A stretch of DNA of 64,000 nucleotides from UBA11222 sp030652895 (GTDB lineage Bacteria; Pseudomonadota; Alphaproteobacteria; UBA11222), in contig JBBQCS010000001.1 of the NCBI GenBank assembly GCA_038318895.1, positions 62,001 through 126,000 of the forward strand, written 5' to 3'. The notes below the pieces were generated by a model. It had not been told where the DNA came from, did not search any database, and saw only the letters and a program-made list of their open reading frames with translations. The translations under genes and the position numbers were made by a program. Shown piece by piece: positions 1 through 8,439 of this stretch; positions within the stretch are counted from its first letter, which is position 1, and every line of letters begins with the position of its first letter.

Positions 1-202
1 GGGAGGTATTGCCGTAACCGCGCATATTTGGCGCCCAGACCAGATAGCCCATCTCCGCCAGCATCCGCAATTGATGCCGCCAGGAATAGGAATGCTCGGG
101 AAATCCGTGCAGACACAGCGCCAGCTTCTTTCCGCTGCCGCACATATCCACTTCAAAGTGCAGGCCGTTGGCCTCGACAATTTCAGTCCTTGGAGCTTCC
201 AT
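1..202 (-). CDS. Alpha/beta hydrolase, epoxide-hydrolase-like, partial
   Basis: Only the first 67 codons are inside the window; the gene runs off the left edge. The N-terminus has the oxyanion-hole motif HGFPE at residues 32-36, followed by a Trp-rich stretch and RGYG at 61-64. This is the usual opening of epoxide hydrolase and haloalkane dehalogenase-like alpha/beta hydrolases. The nucleophile elbow, acid and His residues lie outside the window, so the reaction cannot be assigned. It is transcribed divergently from the Lon-like gene, 84 bp away. The start was chosen as the first ATG before the conserved strand; the ribosome-binding site is weak. Confidence 0.75.
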   Translation of the reverse strand, partial: MEAPRTEIVEANGLHFEVDMCGSGKKLALCLHGFPEHSYSWRHQLRMLAEMGYLVWAPNMRGYGNTS

Positions 203-239
203 GCTATCGATCCGCCGCCTATATGCAAGGGGTTGAGTT

Positions 240-251
240 TGATCCGGATCA
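240..251. promoter_or_regulatory. 12-bp perfect palindrome in divergent intergenic region
   Basis: TGATCCGGATCA is a perfect 12-bp inverted repeat about 36 bp upstream of the Lon-like start and 38 bp upstream of the divergent hydrolase start. Its place between two divergent genes fits an operator, but no regulator can be named and a 12-mer palindrome can arise by chance. Confidence 0.25.
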
Positions 252-286
252 TATCCTAATCTAAAAAGAACAAGGACAATAATCAG

Positions 287-2761
287 ATGAACCAGGAAAA
301 TGGAAAGTCCGAAAAACGGGTGGGGATGTTACGCGCGCCCGAATTGCGGCGTGCATGTGAAAGTGGTTGCCTTGGCTTCGTCAGCACGGACGAACTATCC
401 GATCCCGCCCATGTATTCGGGCAGGACCGCGCGATCAACGCCATAGAGTTTGGCGCCGATATTGCGCGCGAGGGCTATAATCTGTTCGTGTTAGGCGAAC
501 CGGGCAGTGGCAAACGCAGCCTGGTGCGCCAGTTACTGGAACAGCGCGCAGCGGCCGAGCCGCCCCCCAGTGACTGGGTCTATGTATATAATTTTGCGAA
601 ACCCCATCAGCCAAACGCCATTGAACTGCCAACGGGTCAGGGGGTGCGCTTTCGCGATGCGCTGGCGCATATGGTTGAGGAACTGCGCACCGCAATCCCG
701 GCAATTTTCGACAGCGAGGAATACCGTGTTCGCCGCCATGCGATTGATGAAAAAATTCAGGAGCGTCAGCAGGCAGCCTTTGAGGTTCTGGAAAAGCGCG
801 CCAGCGAGAAATCCATTCGCGCGGTCCGCACCCCTGCCGGGATTACCCTGGTGCCGCTGCGCGACGGCGAGCTGATAAAGCCGGAAGCCTTCGAGGCATT
901 GCCGGAAGCCGAGCGCAAACAGATCGAAGCAGACATTCAGGAACTGCAACGCCAGATGCTGCAGACCTTTGAACAGATGCCGCGTCTTGAAAAGGAGCGG
1001 CGCAAAAGCTTGCGCGAACTCAACCACGAATTCGCCAATTACGCCGTGCGGGAAATCATCGACGAAGAACGCGCCGCTTTTTCCGAAATCGCCGAAGTGC
1101 GGGATTATCTTGATCTGGTGCAGGCGGATATCATCAACAATATACAGATGTTCACGCAATCGCAGGAAATGCAGGAAGCCTCGGAACTGCCGGGCGGCGG
1201 TCAGCAAGAGGGTGGCGACGGCATGGCGCAGGCCCTGCTGGGCAATCCGTTTCACCGCTACGAGGCGAACCTTATCGTCGATAATTCCAGAACCAGAGGC
1301 GCCCCGGTGGTGGAGGAAGGCAAACCCACGGTGCAGCAACTGGTGGGGCGCGTGGAACATATCGCGCAGATGGGCGCCCTTGTTACCAATTTCATGCTGA
1401 TCAAACCGGGCGCGCTGCACCGGGCCAACGGGGGATATCTGCTGATCGACTCGCGCGCCTTGCTGATGCAGCCGTTCGCGTGGGAAACGCTGAAGCGCGC
1501 ATTATGGAACCGTGAGACGCGCATTGAATCCCCCGCCGACATGCTTTCCATGGTCAGCACGATCTCGCTGGAACCTGAACCCATTCCGTTGCGCACCAAA
1601 GTGGTGCTGTTCGGCGAAGCGATGACTTATTACCTGCTGTCTGCGCATGACCCGGAATTCCAGGGCCTGTTCAAGACCGTTGCGGAAATGGAAACCACCG
1701 TTGACTGGACGCCGGAATCCGAGCAGGCGTTTGCCTGTCAACTGGCGGCCATTTGCCGCGCGGGTTCTGTCCGCCATCTGGATCCGTCGGGGGTTGGGCG
1801 GATGGTCGAACAGGCGGCGCGTCACGCGTCGGATGCGGAAAAGCTTTCCATTCATATCGGTCATGTCGCCGATCTGCTGCGCGAGGCCGATTATTGGGCG
1901 AACAAGGCGGGCGCCGAATTGATTTCCGCCGCGCATGTGCAAAAAGCGGTGGATATGCGTGAAGAGCGGATCGGACGCATTCGTGAGAAAAGCCAGGAAT
2001 CCATTACCCGCGATATTGTGCTGATAGATACCGATGGCGCGCGTATCGGTCAGATCAATGGCCTTAGCGTGTTGTCCATAGGCGATTTGAGTTTCGGCCG
2101 GCCCACACGCATTTCAGCACGCATCGGCATTGGCGCCGGTCGGGTGCTGGACATCGAACGCGAAGTGGAACTGGGTGGGCCCCTGCATTCAAAAGGCGTG
2201 TTGATCCTGTCCGGCTTTCTGCGTGAACGCTTTGGCGTGGCCAGCCCGCTGGCGCTTACCGCAAGTCTGGTGTTCGAGCAATCCTATGGCGGCGTGGATG
2301 GCGACAGCGCCTCGTCGGCCGAGCTGTACTGCCTGCTGTCCGCTATTGCCGAGGTTCCCATTCAGCAAAGTTTTGCCGTTACCGGTTCAGTCAATCAGCA
2401 TGGCGAGGTGCAGGCGATCGGTGGTGTGAATGAAAAAATCGAAGGCTTTTTCGATATTTGCGTGGCGCGCGGCCTGACCGGCCGTCAGGGGGTTCTGATA
2501 CCCAGCGCCAATGTCAAACATCTGATGTTGCGCCAGGATGTGGTGGATGCGGTCGGCGGCGGGCGTTTTCATATCCATGCAATCGATACAATCGATCACG
2601 GCATTGAAGTCCTGACCGGCGTCACGGCTGGCGAACGCCAGAGCGATGGAGGCTATCCCGAAGGCTCCATCAACGCCCGCGTGGCGGCGCGTCTGGCTAA
2701 CTTTTCCAGGGCACGCAAATCGGCGGACGGCCGCGCTTCTGACACCGGGGAACGTATATGA
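287..2761 (+). CDS. Lon-like ATP-dependent AAA+ protease (AAA_32/Lon_C family)
   Basis: This 824-residue protein lacks the N-terminal substrate domain of classical Lon. It starts almost directly with a AAA+ module whose Walker A is GEPGSGK at residues 70-76. A long charged helical insertion follows, at about 140-290. The C-terminal third is a Lon-type protease domain with the Ser/Lys dyad at S674 (in DGDSAS) and K717 (in GGVNEK). The 43-residue spacing between them equals that of E. coli Lon S679/K722. This matches the family annotated as Lon-like or putative ATP-dependent protease (PF13654 plus Lon_C). A role in cytoplasmic protein quality control is inferred. The stop codon overlaps the next gene (ATGA), so the two are probably translationally coupled. 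A weak AAGGA precedes the ATG. Confidence 0.9.
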   Translation: MNQENGKSEKRVGMLRAPELRRACESGCLGFVSTDELSDPAHVFGQDRAINAIEFGADIAREGYNLFVLGEPGSGKRSLVRQLLEQRAAAEPPPSDWVYVYNFAKPHQPNAIELPTGQGVRFRDALAHMVEELRTAIPAIFDSEEYRVRRHAIDEKIQERQQAAFEVLEKRASEKSIRAVRTPAGITLVPLRDGELIKPEAFEALPEAERKQIEADIQELQRQMLQTFEQMPRLEKERRKSLRELNHEFANYAVREIIDEERAAFSEIAEVRDYLDLVQADIINNIQMFTQSQEMQEASELPGGGQQEGGDGMAQALLGNPFHRYEANLIVDNSRTRGAPVVEEGKPTVQQLVGRVEHIAQMGALVTNFMLIKPGALHRANGGYLLIDSRALLMQPFAWETLKRALWNRETRIESPADMLSMVSTISLEPEPIPLRTKVVLFGEAMTYYLLSAHDPEFQGLFKTVAEMETTVDWTPESEQAFACQLAAICRAGSVRHLDPSGVGRMVEQAARHASDAEKLSIHIGHVADLLREADYWANKAGAELISAAHVQKAVDMREERIGRIREKSQESITRDIVLIDTDGARIGQINGLSVLSIGDLSFGRPTRISARIGIGAGRVLDIEREVELGGPLHSKGVLILSGFLRERFGVASPLALTASLVFEQSYGGVDGDSASSAELYCLLSAIAEVPIQQSFAVTGSVNQHGEVQAIGGVNEKIEGFFDICVARGLTGRQGVLIPSANVKHLMLRQDVVDAVGGGRFHIHAIDTIDHGIEVLTGVTAGERQSDGGYPEGSINARVAARLANFSRARKSADGRASDTGERI

Positions 2762-3474
2762 GCCAGCAAGCAGAGCCGGGGCCTAAGCCGCGCTACCACC
2801 GCCTGCTCATCGGCTTTAATCATCACACGGAATGCCGCAGCGTGCTCGGTTTCGCTGCTCAGGTCTCCCAGGCCGCCGGGGTGGAGCTGGCCGGTGTGTT
2901 TGTTGAGGATCAGGATTTGCTGGACCTGGCCCGGCTGCCTTTTTCCGCAGAAATTCTCTCATCCAGCCGCCAGACCCGTAATCTGGATTTCAATAGTATC
3001 GAGGGCGAGTTGCGCGCCATCGCCTGGCAGATGCAGCGCTCGTTGCGCATACTCGCGGAACGCACCAAAAGACAGTACAGCTTCCGCACGGTGCGCGGGC
3101 ATCTGTTGCGCGCACTGATTGCGCAAGTCGAAGCGGGAGATTTGGTCCTGTTGCGCACGGCTTGTGTTCCGTGGCCCAGCACAAAACCCGCAATGTCCAT
3201 AATTGGTGATATTAGGGGGCCCGTCGTGCTGCTGGAGCCTCCCGGCAGCGGGAACGGAAATCTTGTTGCTCTGGCACAGGAAATAGCGCGCATAATGAAA
3301 CAGGAACTTGTTGTGCTGCGCGAATATAGCGGCCCGCAAACATTGCGGAGTCTGAATGCCGGATTGATTATTGCGCCGGCCGCGCTACTTAGCGCGGATG
3401 CAGCAGGAAACGGCGTCGAGCATTTCGTTGATGCGGCGCCATGTCCGGTGTTGCTTGTCCCCGAAACCGGATAA
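2758..3474 (+). CDS. Universal-stress-protein-like protein
   Basis: This 238-residue protein has the look of two degenerate UspA-like halves. The N-terminus is a beta strand (RLLIGF) followed by a helix and the segment GVELAGVFVEDQDLL. The C-terminus ends CPVLLVP, as Usp domains usually do. I do not see the ATP-binding Gly motif of canonical Usp proteins, so nucleotide binding is doubtful. The gene overlaps the Lon-like gene by four bases (ATGA) and stops 4 bp before the convergent cobC gene. The coupling suggests a stress-related partner of the protease. The Usp assignment is moderate and rests on fold-like features only. Confidence 0.6.
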   Translation: MSQQAEPGPKPRYHRLLIGFNHHTECRSVLGFAAQVSQAAGVELAGVFVEDQDLLDLARLPFSAEILSSSRQTRNLDFNSIEGELRAIAWQMQRSLRILAERTKRQYSFRTVRGHLLRALIAQVEAGDLVLLRTACVPWPSTKPAMSIIGDIRGPVVLLEPPGSGNGNLVALAQEIARIMKQELVVLREYSGPQTLRSLNAGLIIAPAALLSADAAGNGVEHFVDAAPCPVLLVPETG

Positions 3475-3478
3475 CTTC

Positions 3479-4504
3479 CTATTGCCGGTTTTTCCAGACA
3501 TGCAAACAGTGGGACAGACGTTTTTCCGCTGTGCCGTCCGCCAGTGCGCCAATGCGCAACCAGTATGGCTGGGTGTCAAACAGCCGGGCATAGATTCCGC
3601 TTTGCGCCAGATGCACAAATAATTGATCTGCATACGGCGTATAAACAAGACTGAACAGCGGGTGCGAACCGGCAATGCGCATACCATGTTGCACTAATAT
3701 TGCATCGCGTCGTTGCCCATCGGCATGTAGCCGTGCCCGCGTCTGTACGATCCAGGCCTGATCCTGGAGTGCGCGCGCACCCACGGCGCAGGCCATGCCG
3801 CTCACCGCCCAGGGTCCGATCAGCGCTGCAATTTCCATAACCAGTTCCGGAGCGCCGATCGCGAAACCAAGCCGTAGTCCCGCCAGGCCAAAAAACTTCC
3901 CGAAAGACCGCAGAATAATTACATTGGCCCGCCCGGACAACAGCGCACAGAAGCTGTTTTCCGAATTGCAGTCCATGAACGCTTCGTCCAGCACCAGCCA
4001 GCCGCCACGCGCCGCCAGCCGCTCCGCAACTGGTATCAGGTCCGCGCCTGGGCACAACCGCCCGTCGGGATTATTGGGATTGACCAGCACCACGACATCA
4101 CATTCCGTGTCGGCCGTATCTTCTAATGCGATCTGCCGTACCTGATGCCCGGCGCGCTGCCAGCATAGCGCATGTTCGGCATAGGTCGGCCCCACGACGC
4201 CAATCCGTCCCACGCCACTTATTTGCGCCCGCAGGAACGGCAGCCACTGGATCAGTGCCTGGGTGCCCGGCGCGGCAGTCAATTGTCGGACGCCTACCCC
4301 GTAATAACCCGCCGCCGCCCGATAGAGGCCGTCAAGCAGCGCCACGTCCGGCAAATTCTGCCAGATATCCAGGCTGATCTCCGGCACAGGGTAGGCTTGC
4401 GGATTAATACCGGTACTAAGATCAATCCATGGCCTTTGCGCATGCGGATAGGCGCGGCGAATAGCGCTAAGATCACCGCCATGCAGGGTTGGGCCGGCTC
4501 GCAT
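3479..4504 (-). CDS. cobC: L-threonine-O-3-phosphate decarboxylase / CobC-type aminotransferase
   Basis: This is a 341-residue PLP-dependent fold-type I enzyme. It opens with HGGDLSAIRR and WIDLSTGINP, typical of CobC/CobD proteins of cobalamin synthesis. VNPNNPDGR (141-149), a conserved Asp in VLDEAF (171-176) and the Schiff-base lysine K203 in SFGKFFG are all visible. The family makes (R)-1-amino-2-propanol phosphate for the nucleotide loop of vitamin B12, or supports that step. It lies head to head with cbiB, whose product attaches the same side chain. A longer reading frame reaches 4585 but would run into cbiB; the start at 4504 fits the family N-terminus. The stop lies 4 bp from the preceding convergent gene. 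Confidence 0.9.
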   Translation of the reverse strand: MRAGPTLHGGDLSAIRRAYPHAQRPWIDLSTGINPQAYPVPEISLDIWQNLPDVALLDGLYRAAAGYYGVGVRQLTAAPGTQALIQWLPFLRAQISGVGRIGVVGPTYAEHALCWQRAGHQVRQIALEDTADTECDVVVLVNPNNPDGRLCPGADLIPVAERLAARGGWLVLDEAFMDCNSENSFCALLSGRANVIILRSFGKFFGLAGLRLGFAIGAPELVMEIAALIGPWAVSGMACAVGARALQDQAWIVQTRARLHADGQRRDAILVQHGMRIAGSHPLFSLVYTPYADQLFVHLAQSGIYARLFDTQPYWLRIGALADGTAEKRLSHCLHVWKNRQ

Positions 4505-4524
4505 AAATGGCGTCACTATGGTAG

Positions 4525-5475
4525 ATGCAAAGCAATATGTTAGCAGCTTTCGCCCTGATTCTTGAATATGTGTTTGGCTATCCACGGTGGCTGTACCAGC
4601 GTATTGGACACCCGGTGACGTGGTTGGGCGCGCTTATCAGTTTTGCGGACCGCCGCTATAACCGTGAAGGCGACACGGATAAACAGCGCAAAATCCTTGG
4701 TGTGGCGCTGTTGCTTGGTATTGTAACCTTGGCTGCGGTCTGGGGTTGGGCCTGCCAACGGCTGATCCGAGCGCTCCCTGTGAGCTGGTTGTGGGAGGCG
4801 ATGCTGGTGGCAAGTTTGCTGGCGGGGCGCAGCCTGTACGACCATGTGGCGGCGGTGCGGAACGTACTGCGCGATGATGGCATAGACGCGGCGCGGCGCG
4901 AGCTATCCAAGATTGTCGGGCGCAATACCAGCCAGCTGGATGAAAAAGACGTCTGCCGCGCAGCGATTGAATCCTTAAGCGAGAATACGTCGGATGGTCT
5001 TGTCGCCCCGCTGTTCTGGTATCTGCTGGCGGGTCTGCCCGGCATTGCTATCTATAAGGCGGTTAACACAGCCGACAGCATGGTAGGATACAAAACGGCG
5101 CGGTATATGCAATTTGGCTGGGCATCGGCGCGTATGGATGATGTGTTGAACTTTATTCCCGCGCGCTTGACGGTGCTGTTGTATGCGTTGGCTGCAGTAT
5201 TTTACGCGCCTGCCAGCCCGTTGGACACCCTGAAGGTGGCCTGGTTTGACGCGCAAAAGCATGCCTCTCCCAATGCCGGCTGGCCGGAAGCGGCGATGGC
5301 GGGCGCGCTGGGGTTGCGGCTGGGCGGACCCGGCATGCGCGGCGGCGAACCCCATCCCGATCCCTATTTTGGCAAGGGGCGGGTGGAATTACGCGCCGCC
5401 GATATCACCACTGCGCTGGCGCTATACCGCCGATTATGCACTGTCGTGCTGATTTTAACGCTGGTAATCGCGTAG
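4525..5475 (+). CDS. cbiB: Adenosylcobinamide-phosphate synthase CbiB
   Basis: This 316-residue integral membrane protein of the CbiB/CobD family amidates adenosylcobyric acid with aminopropanol (or its phosphate). The N-terminus has the family pattern of a hydrophobic helix, then HPVTWLGALI and a charged stretch. The middle carries SENTSDGLVAPLFWYLLAG and VNTADSMVGYK, both strongly conserved in CbiB. Several further hydrophobic helices run to the C-terminus, with a GGPGMRGGEPHPDP loop near residue 275. An alternative ATG four codons in (4537) is possible. Only 20 bp separate it from the divergent cobC start, so promoter elements for each gene must lie in the other. Confidence 0.92.
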   Translation: MQSNMLAAFALILEYVFGYPRWLYQRIGHPVTWLGALISFADRRYNREGDTDKQRKILGVALLLGIVTLAAVWGWACQRLIRALPVSWLWEAMLVASLLAGRSLYDHVAAVRNVLRDDGIDAARRELSKIVGRNTSQLDEKDVCRAAIESLSENTSDGLVAPLFWYLLAGLPGIAIYKAVNTADSMVGYKTARYMQFGWASARMDDVLNFIPARLTVLLYALAAVFYAPASPLDTLKVAWFDAQKHASPNAGWPEAAMAGALGLRLGGPGMRGGEPHPDPYFGKGRVELRAADITTALALYRRLCTVVLILTLVIA

Positions 5476-5585
5476 CAAATAAACCGCTGGACGCAGTGGC
5501 CCGCCGGGGTGCTAGACTATGCGCGTTAGTTGCGCATGCGTATCCGGCCGGTCAGGCCTGAACCATAATAATAATGGAGACGCCC

Positions 5586-6785
5586 ATGCCCGCGTTAGAA
5601 TCCATGCGTGTACTCGATTTCACCCAGTGGGAGGCCGGGCCAAGCTGTTCCATGCTGCTCGCCTGGCTGGGTGCCGATGTGGTGAAGCTCGAACCTCCTG
5701 GTGGTGAAATCGCCCGCAAGGTGCTTGGCGTCGGGCCTGGGGACAGCCAGTATTTTCTCAATTACAACGCCAACAAGCGCGGCATTGCGATCAATCTTAA
5801 AACGAAAAAAGGCCGCCAGCTGCTTCTGGATATGATCCCGCAGTTTGATGTGTTTGTAGAAAATCAGGGACCAGGGGTGGTCGAGAATCTCAAGCTGGAA
5901 CCGGAAGTCCTGCAGGCGCTTAACCCAAAGCTGATTTACGCCCGCATCAAGGGGTATGGCCTGAGCGGTCCCTATAGCGAATATAAAAGCTTTGACCCCC
6001 TGGCCCAGGCCGCAAGCGGCGTGTTTTCCATGACCGGGGCTGCGGACGGACCGCCCATGCCGCCCGGCGCGTCATTCGCCGATACCGGCACTGGGATAAC
6101 CGCGGCGCTGGGCATTGTCGCCGCCTATGTGCAGCAGCAGCGCACGGGCAAGGGCCAGGTGATCGAGTTGTCCATGCATGAAGTGATGACCATGTTCATC
6201 CGCACCATGACGGCAACGCATTGGGGTCCCGAAAGCGCGCCCGCGCCGCGGCGGAACCATGATGGCTTTCCGCCCTCTGGCATATACCGCTGCAAGGGGG
6301 GCGGGCCGAACGACTATGCGGTGATACTCATCGTGCTGCCCCGCATGTGGCATGCGCTGTGTGATGCGATTGGCCACCCGGAACTGAAGGACGATCCGCG
6401 TTACGCCAATCCGGCGGAGCGCTTCAAAAACGAAGTGGAGCTGAAAGCAATTATTGGCGCGTGGATGGCGGAGCGCGACAATCGTGAGGTCATGCGGATT
6501 CTGGGCGAGGCCGGCGTTCCGGTAAGCGCGACATTTGACACCCAGCAAATGTTCAACGATCCGCACCTTATCGCGCGCGACTTTTTCAAAAAAGTGCCGC
6601 ATCCTGAAAAAGGTGAGATCATGATGATGCGCTCACCCATCCGGCTTTCGGATTCCGACGTGCCGATAATCGCTGCTCCGCTTGCCGGACAACATACGGC
6701 GCAGGTGCTGCAGAAGGAACTGGGGCTAAAAGACGATGAAATCGCCGCACTGATGAATGACGGCGTCATAGCAGGAGGAAATTGA
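5586..6785 (+). CDS. Class III CoA-transferase (CaiB/BaiF/Frc family)
   Basis: This 399-residue class III CoA-transferase begins VLDFTQWEAGPSCSMLLAWL and then ADVVKLEPPGG, the family's CoA-binding opening. The catalytic Asp is most likely D166 in FADTGTG, matching the Asp169 context of formyl-CoA:oxalate CoA-transferase. The start at 5586 has GGAGA five bases upstream; an in-frame ATG at 5574 would sit on top of that ribosome-binding site. The gene ends one base before the ThDP lyase gene. The pairing suggests it loads CoA onto the substrate that the lyase cleaves, perhaps using formyl-CoA as donor as in oxalate catabolism. The acceptor acid is not known. Confidence 0.88.
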   Translation: MPALESMRVLDFTQWEAGPSCSMLLAWLGADVVKLEPPGGEIARKVLGVGPGDSQYFLNYNANKRGIAINLKTKKGRQLLLDMIPQFDVFVENQGPGVVENLKLEPEVLQALNPKLIYARIKGYGLSGPYSEYKSFDPLAQAASGVFSMTGAADGPPMPPGASFADTGTGITAALGIVAAYVQQQRTGKGQVIELSMHEVMTMFIRTMTATHWGPESAPAPRRNHDGFPPSGIYRCKGGGPNDYAVILIVLPRMWHALCDAIGHPELKDDPRYANPAERFKNEVELKAIIGAWMAERDNREVMRILGEAGVPVSATFDTQQMFNDPHLIARDFFKKVPHPEKGEIMMMRSPIRLSDSDVPIIAAPLAGQHTAQVLQKELGLKDDEIAALMNDGVIAGGN

Positions 6786-6786
6786 G

Positions 6787-8439
6787 ATGGCGAAGATTAG
6801 CGGATCGACACTGATGGCCCGTGCGCTGAAGCAGCAGGGCGTACAATATATGTTTGGCATTGTCGGGTTTCCGGTGATCCCGATCGCCATGGCCGCGCAG
6901 CGTGAAGGCATAACCTATATTGGTATGCGCAACGAACAATCCGCCAGCTATGCGGCGCAGGCGGCAGGCTATATGACCGGGCGGCCACAGGCCTGTCTGG
7001 TGGTGTCGGGTCCCGGTGTGGTGCACGGGCTGGCGGGGCTGGCCAATGCGCAATCCAACTGCTGGCCGATGATATTGATCGGCGGCGCTTCGTCGGTGGA
7101 ACAAAATGGCATGGGAGCCTTCCAGGAAGAACGCCAGGTCATGCTGGCGTCCCCGTTGTGCAAGTATGCGCATGCGGTGGAAAAGGTTGAGCGCATCCCG
7201 TTTTATGTCGAGCAGGCGGTGCGCGCGTCGCTGTTTGGCCGGCCGGGTGCGGCCTATCTGGATATGCCGGATGACGTGATTACAGGGGAAGTGGAAGAGG
7301 ACAACGTCCACATCGCCGCAACCGTCGGAGAGCCGCCGCGCAGCCTGGCCCCGCAAGAAAGCATAGACGCTGCGCTGGACGCATTGCAAAGCGCCAAGCG
7401 GCCGCTGATTATTGTCGGCAAGGGCATGGCCTGGTCGCGCGCCGAAGACGAAGTGCGGCAATTGATCGAACGCACCCAGGTGCCGTTTCTGGCAACTCCC
7501 ATGGGCAAGGGCGTCGTGCCGGACGATCATCCGCTATCTGTTGGCGGCGCGCGTTCGCATGCCCTGCAGGAAGCCGATCTGATTTTCCTGCTTGGTGCAC
7601 GGTTGAACTGGATTTTGCATTTTGGTCTGCCGCCGCGTTACGCCAAGGATGTGCGGGTCGTGCAACTGGATATTAGTCCCGAGGAAATCGGCAACAACAA
7701 GGCGGCGGAAATAGCCCTTGTTGGGGATGGCAAATCAATCGTCGGGCAACTGAACCAGGGTCTTACGGCGCGGCAATGGTTCTACCCCGCGGAAACATCC
7801 TGGCGTCAGGCGATCGCCGCAAAAATCAAGGGCAATCAGGAAACGGTCGCGCCGATGATCGCCGACAACACTTCGCCGGTGAATTATTACCGCGCGTTCC
7901 GGGACATTACGGCGCGTATTCCGCGCAACGCCATCATTGTCGGCGAGGGCGCCAACACGATGGATATTGGCCGTACCCAGATGCCTAATTTCGAGCCACG
8001 GTCCCGCCTCGATGCGGGCAGCTATGGCACCATGGGCATCGGGCTTGGTTTTGCCATCGCCGCCGCCGCCGTACATCCCGACCGTCCGATTGTCGTCGTG
8101 CAGGGTGACAGCGCGTTTGGGTTTTCCGGGATGGAGTTTGAGACCGCCGCGCGCTATGGCATGCCGATCAAGGTCATTATTCTCAATAATGGCGGCATTG
8201 GCGGCGGCGTTCCCGATCAAAAGCCGGGAAGGCCGTTACCCCCGCACGGGCTTTCCTATGACGCGCGGTATGAACGCATCGCGGAGGCCTTTGGGGGCGC
8301 GGGTTATTATGTAACCGACGAAGCGGAACTTGGCCCTGCTCTGGATGCGGCCATGGCGTTCAAAGGCCCGGCGATCGTGAACGTAAAAATCGCCGCGATG
8401 GCAAACCGCAAGCCGCAACAGTTCAATTGGCATGGCTGA
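6787..8439 (+). CDS. 2-hydroxyacyl-CoA lyase / oxalyl-CoA decarboxylase-like ThDP enzyme
   Basis: This is a 550-residue thiamine diphosphate enzyme. The catalytic Glu is E50 in RNEQSA, and the ThDP/Mg motif begins GDSAFGFSGMEFE and ends LNNGG. Segments GARLNWILHFGLPPRYAKD, EGANTMDIGRT and RLDAGSYGTMGIGLGF closely resemble peroxisomal 2-hydroxyacyl-CoA lyase (HACL1), as I remember that sequence. The resemblance to oxalyl-CoA decarboxylase is weaker. The family cleaves 2-hydroxyacyl-CoA to formyl-CoA and an aldehyde or ketone, or decarboxylates oxalyl-CoA. It starts one base after the CoA-transferase stop and overlaps the MFS gene by eight bases. HACL versus oxalyl-CoA decarboxylase activity is not decided by sequence reading alone. 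Confidence 0.88.
   Translation: MAKISGSTLMARALKQQGVQYMFGIVGFPVIPIAMAAQREGITYIGMRNEQSASYAAQAAGYMTGRPQACLVVSGPGVVHGLAGLANAQSNCWPMILIGGASSVEQNGMGAFQEERQVMLASPLCKYAHAVEKVERIPFYVEQAVRASLFGRPGAAYLDMPDDVITGEVEEDNVHIAATVGEPPRSLAPQESIDAALDALQSAKRPLIIVGKGMAWSRAEDEVRQLIERTQVPFLATPMGKGVVPDDHPLSVGGARSHALQEADLIFLLGARLNWILHFGLPPRYAKDVRVVQLDISPEEIGNNKAAEIALVGDGKSIVGQLNQGLTARQWFYPAETSWRQAIAAKIKGNQETVAPMIADNTSPVNYYRAFRDITARIPRNAIIVGEGANTMDIGRTQMPNFEPRSRLDAGSYGTMGIGLGFAIAAAAVHPDRPIVVVQGDSAFGFSGMEFETAARYGMPIKVIILNNGGIGGGVPDQKPGRPLPPHGLSYDARYERIAEAFGGAGYYVTDEAELGPALDAAMAFKGPAIVNVKIAAMANRKPQQFNWHG

Noticed and set aside
533..1420. A 295-codon minus-strand frame inside the Lon-like gene
   Set aside because: Shadow of the protease gene; the plus-strand frame has Walker and Lon motifs.
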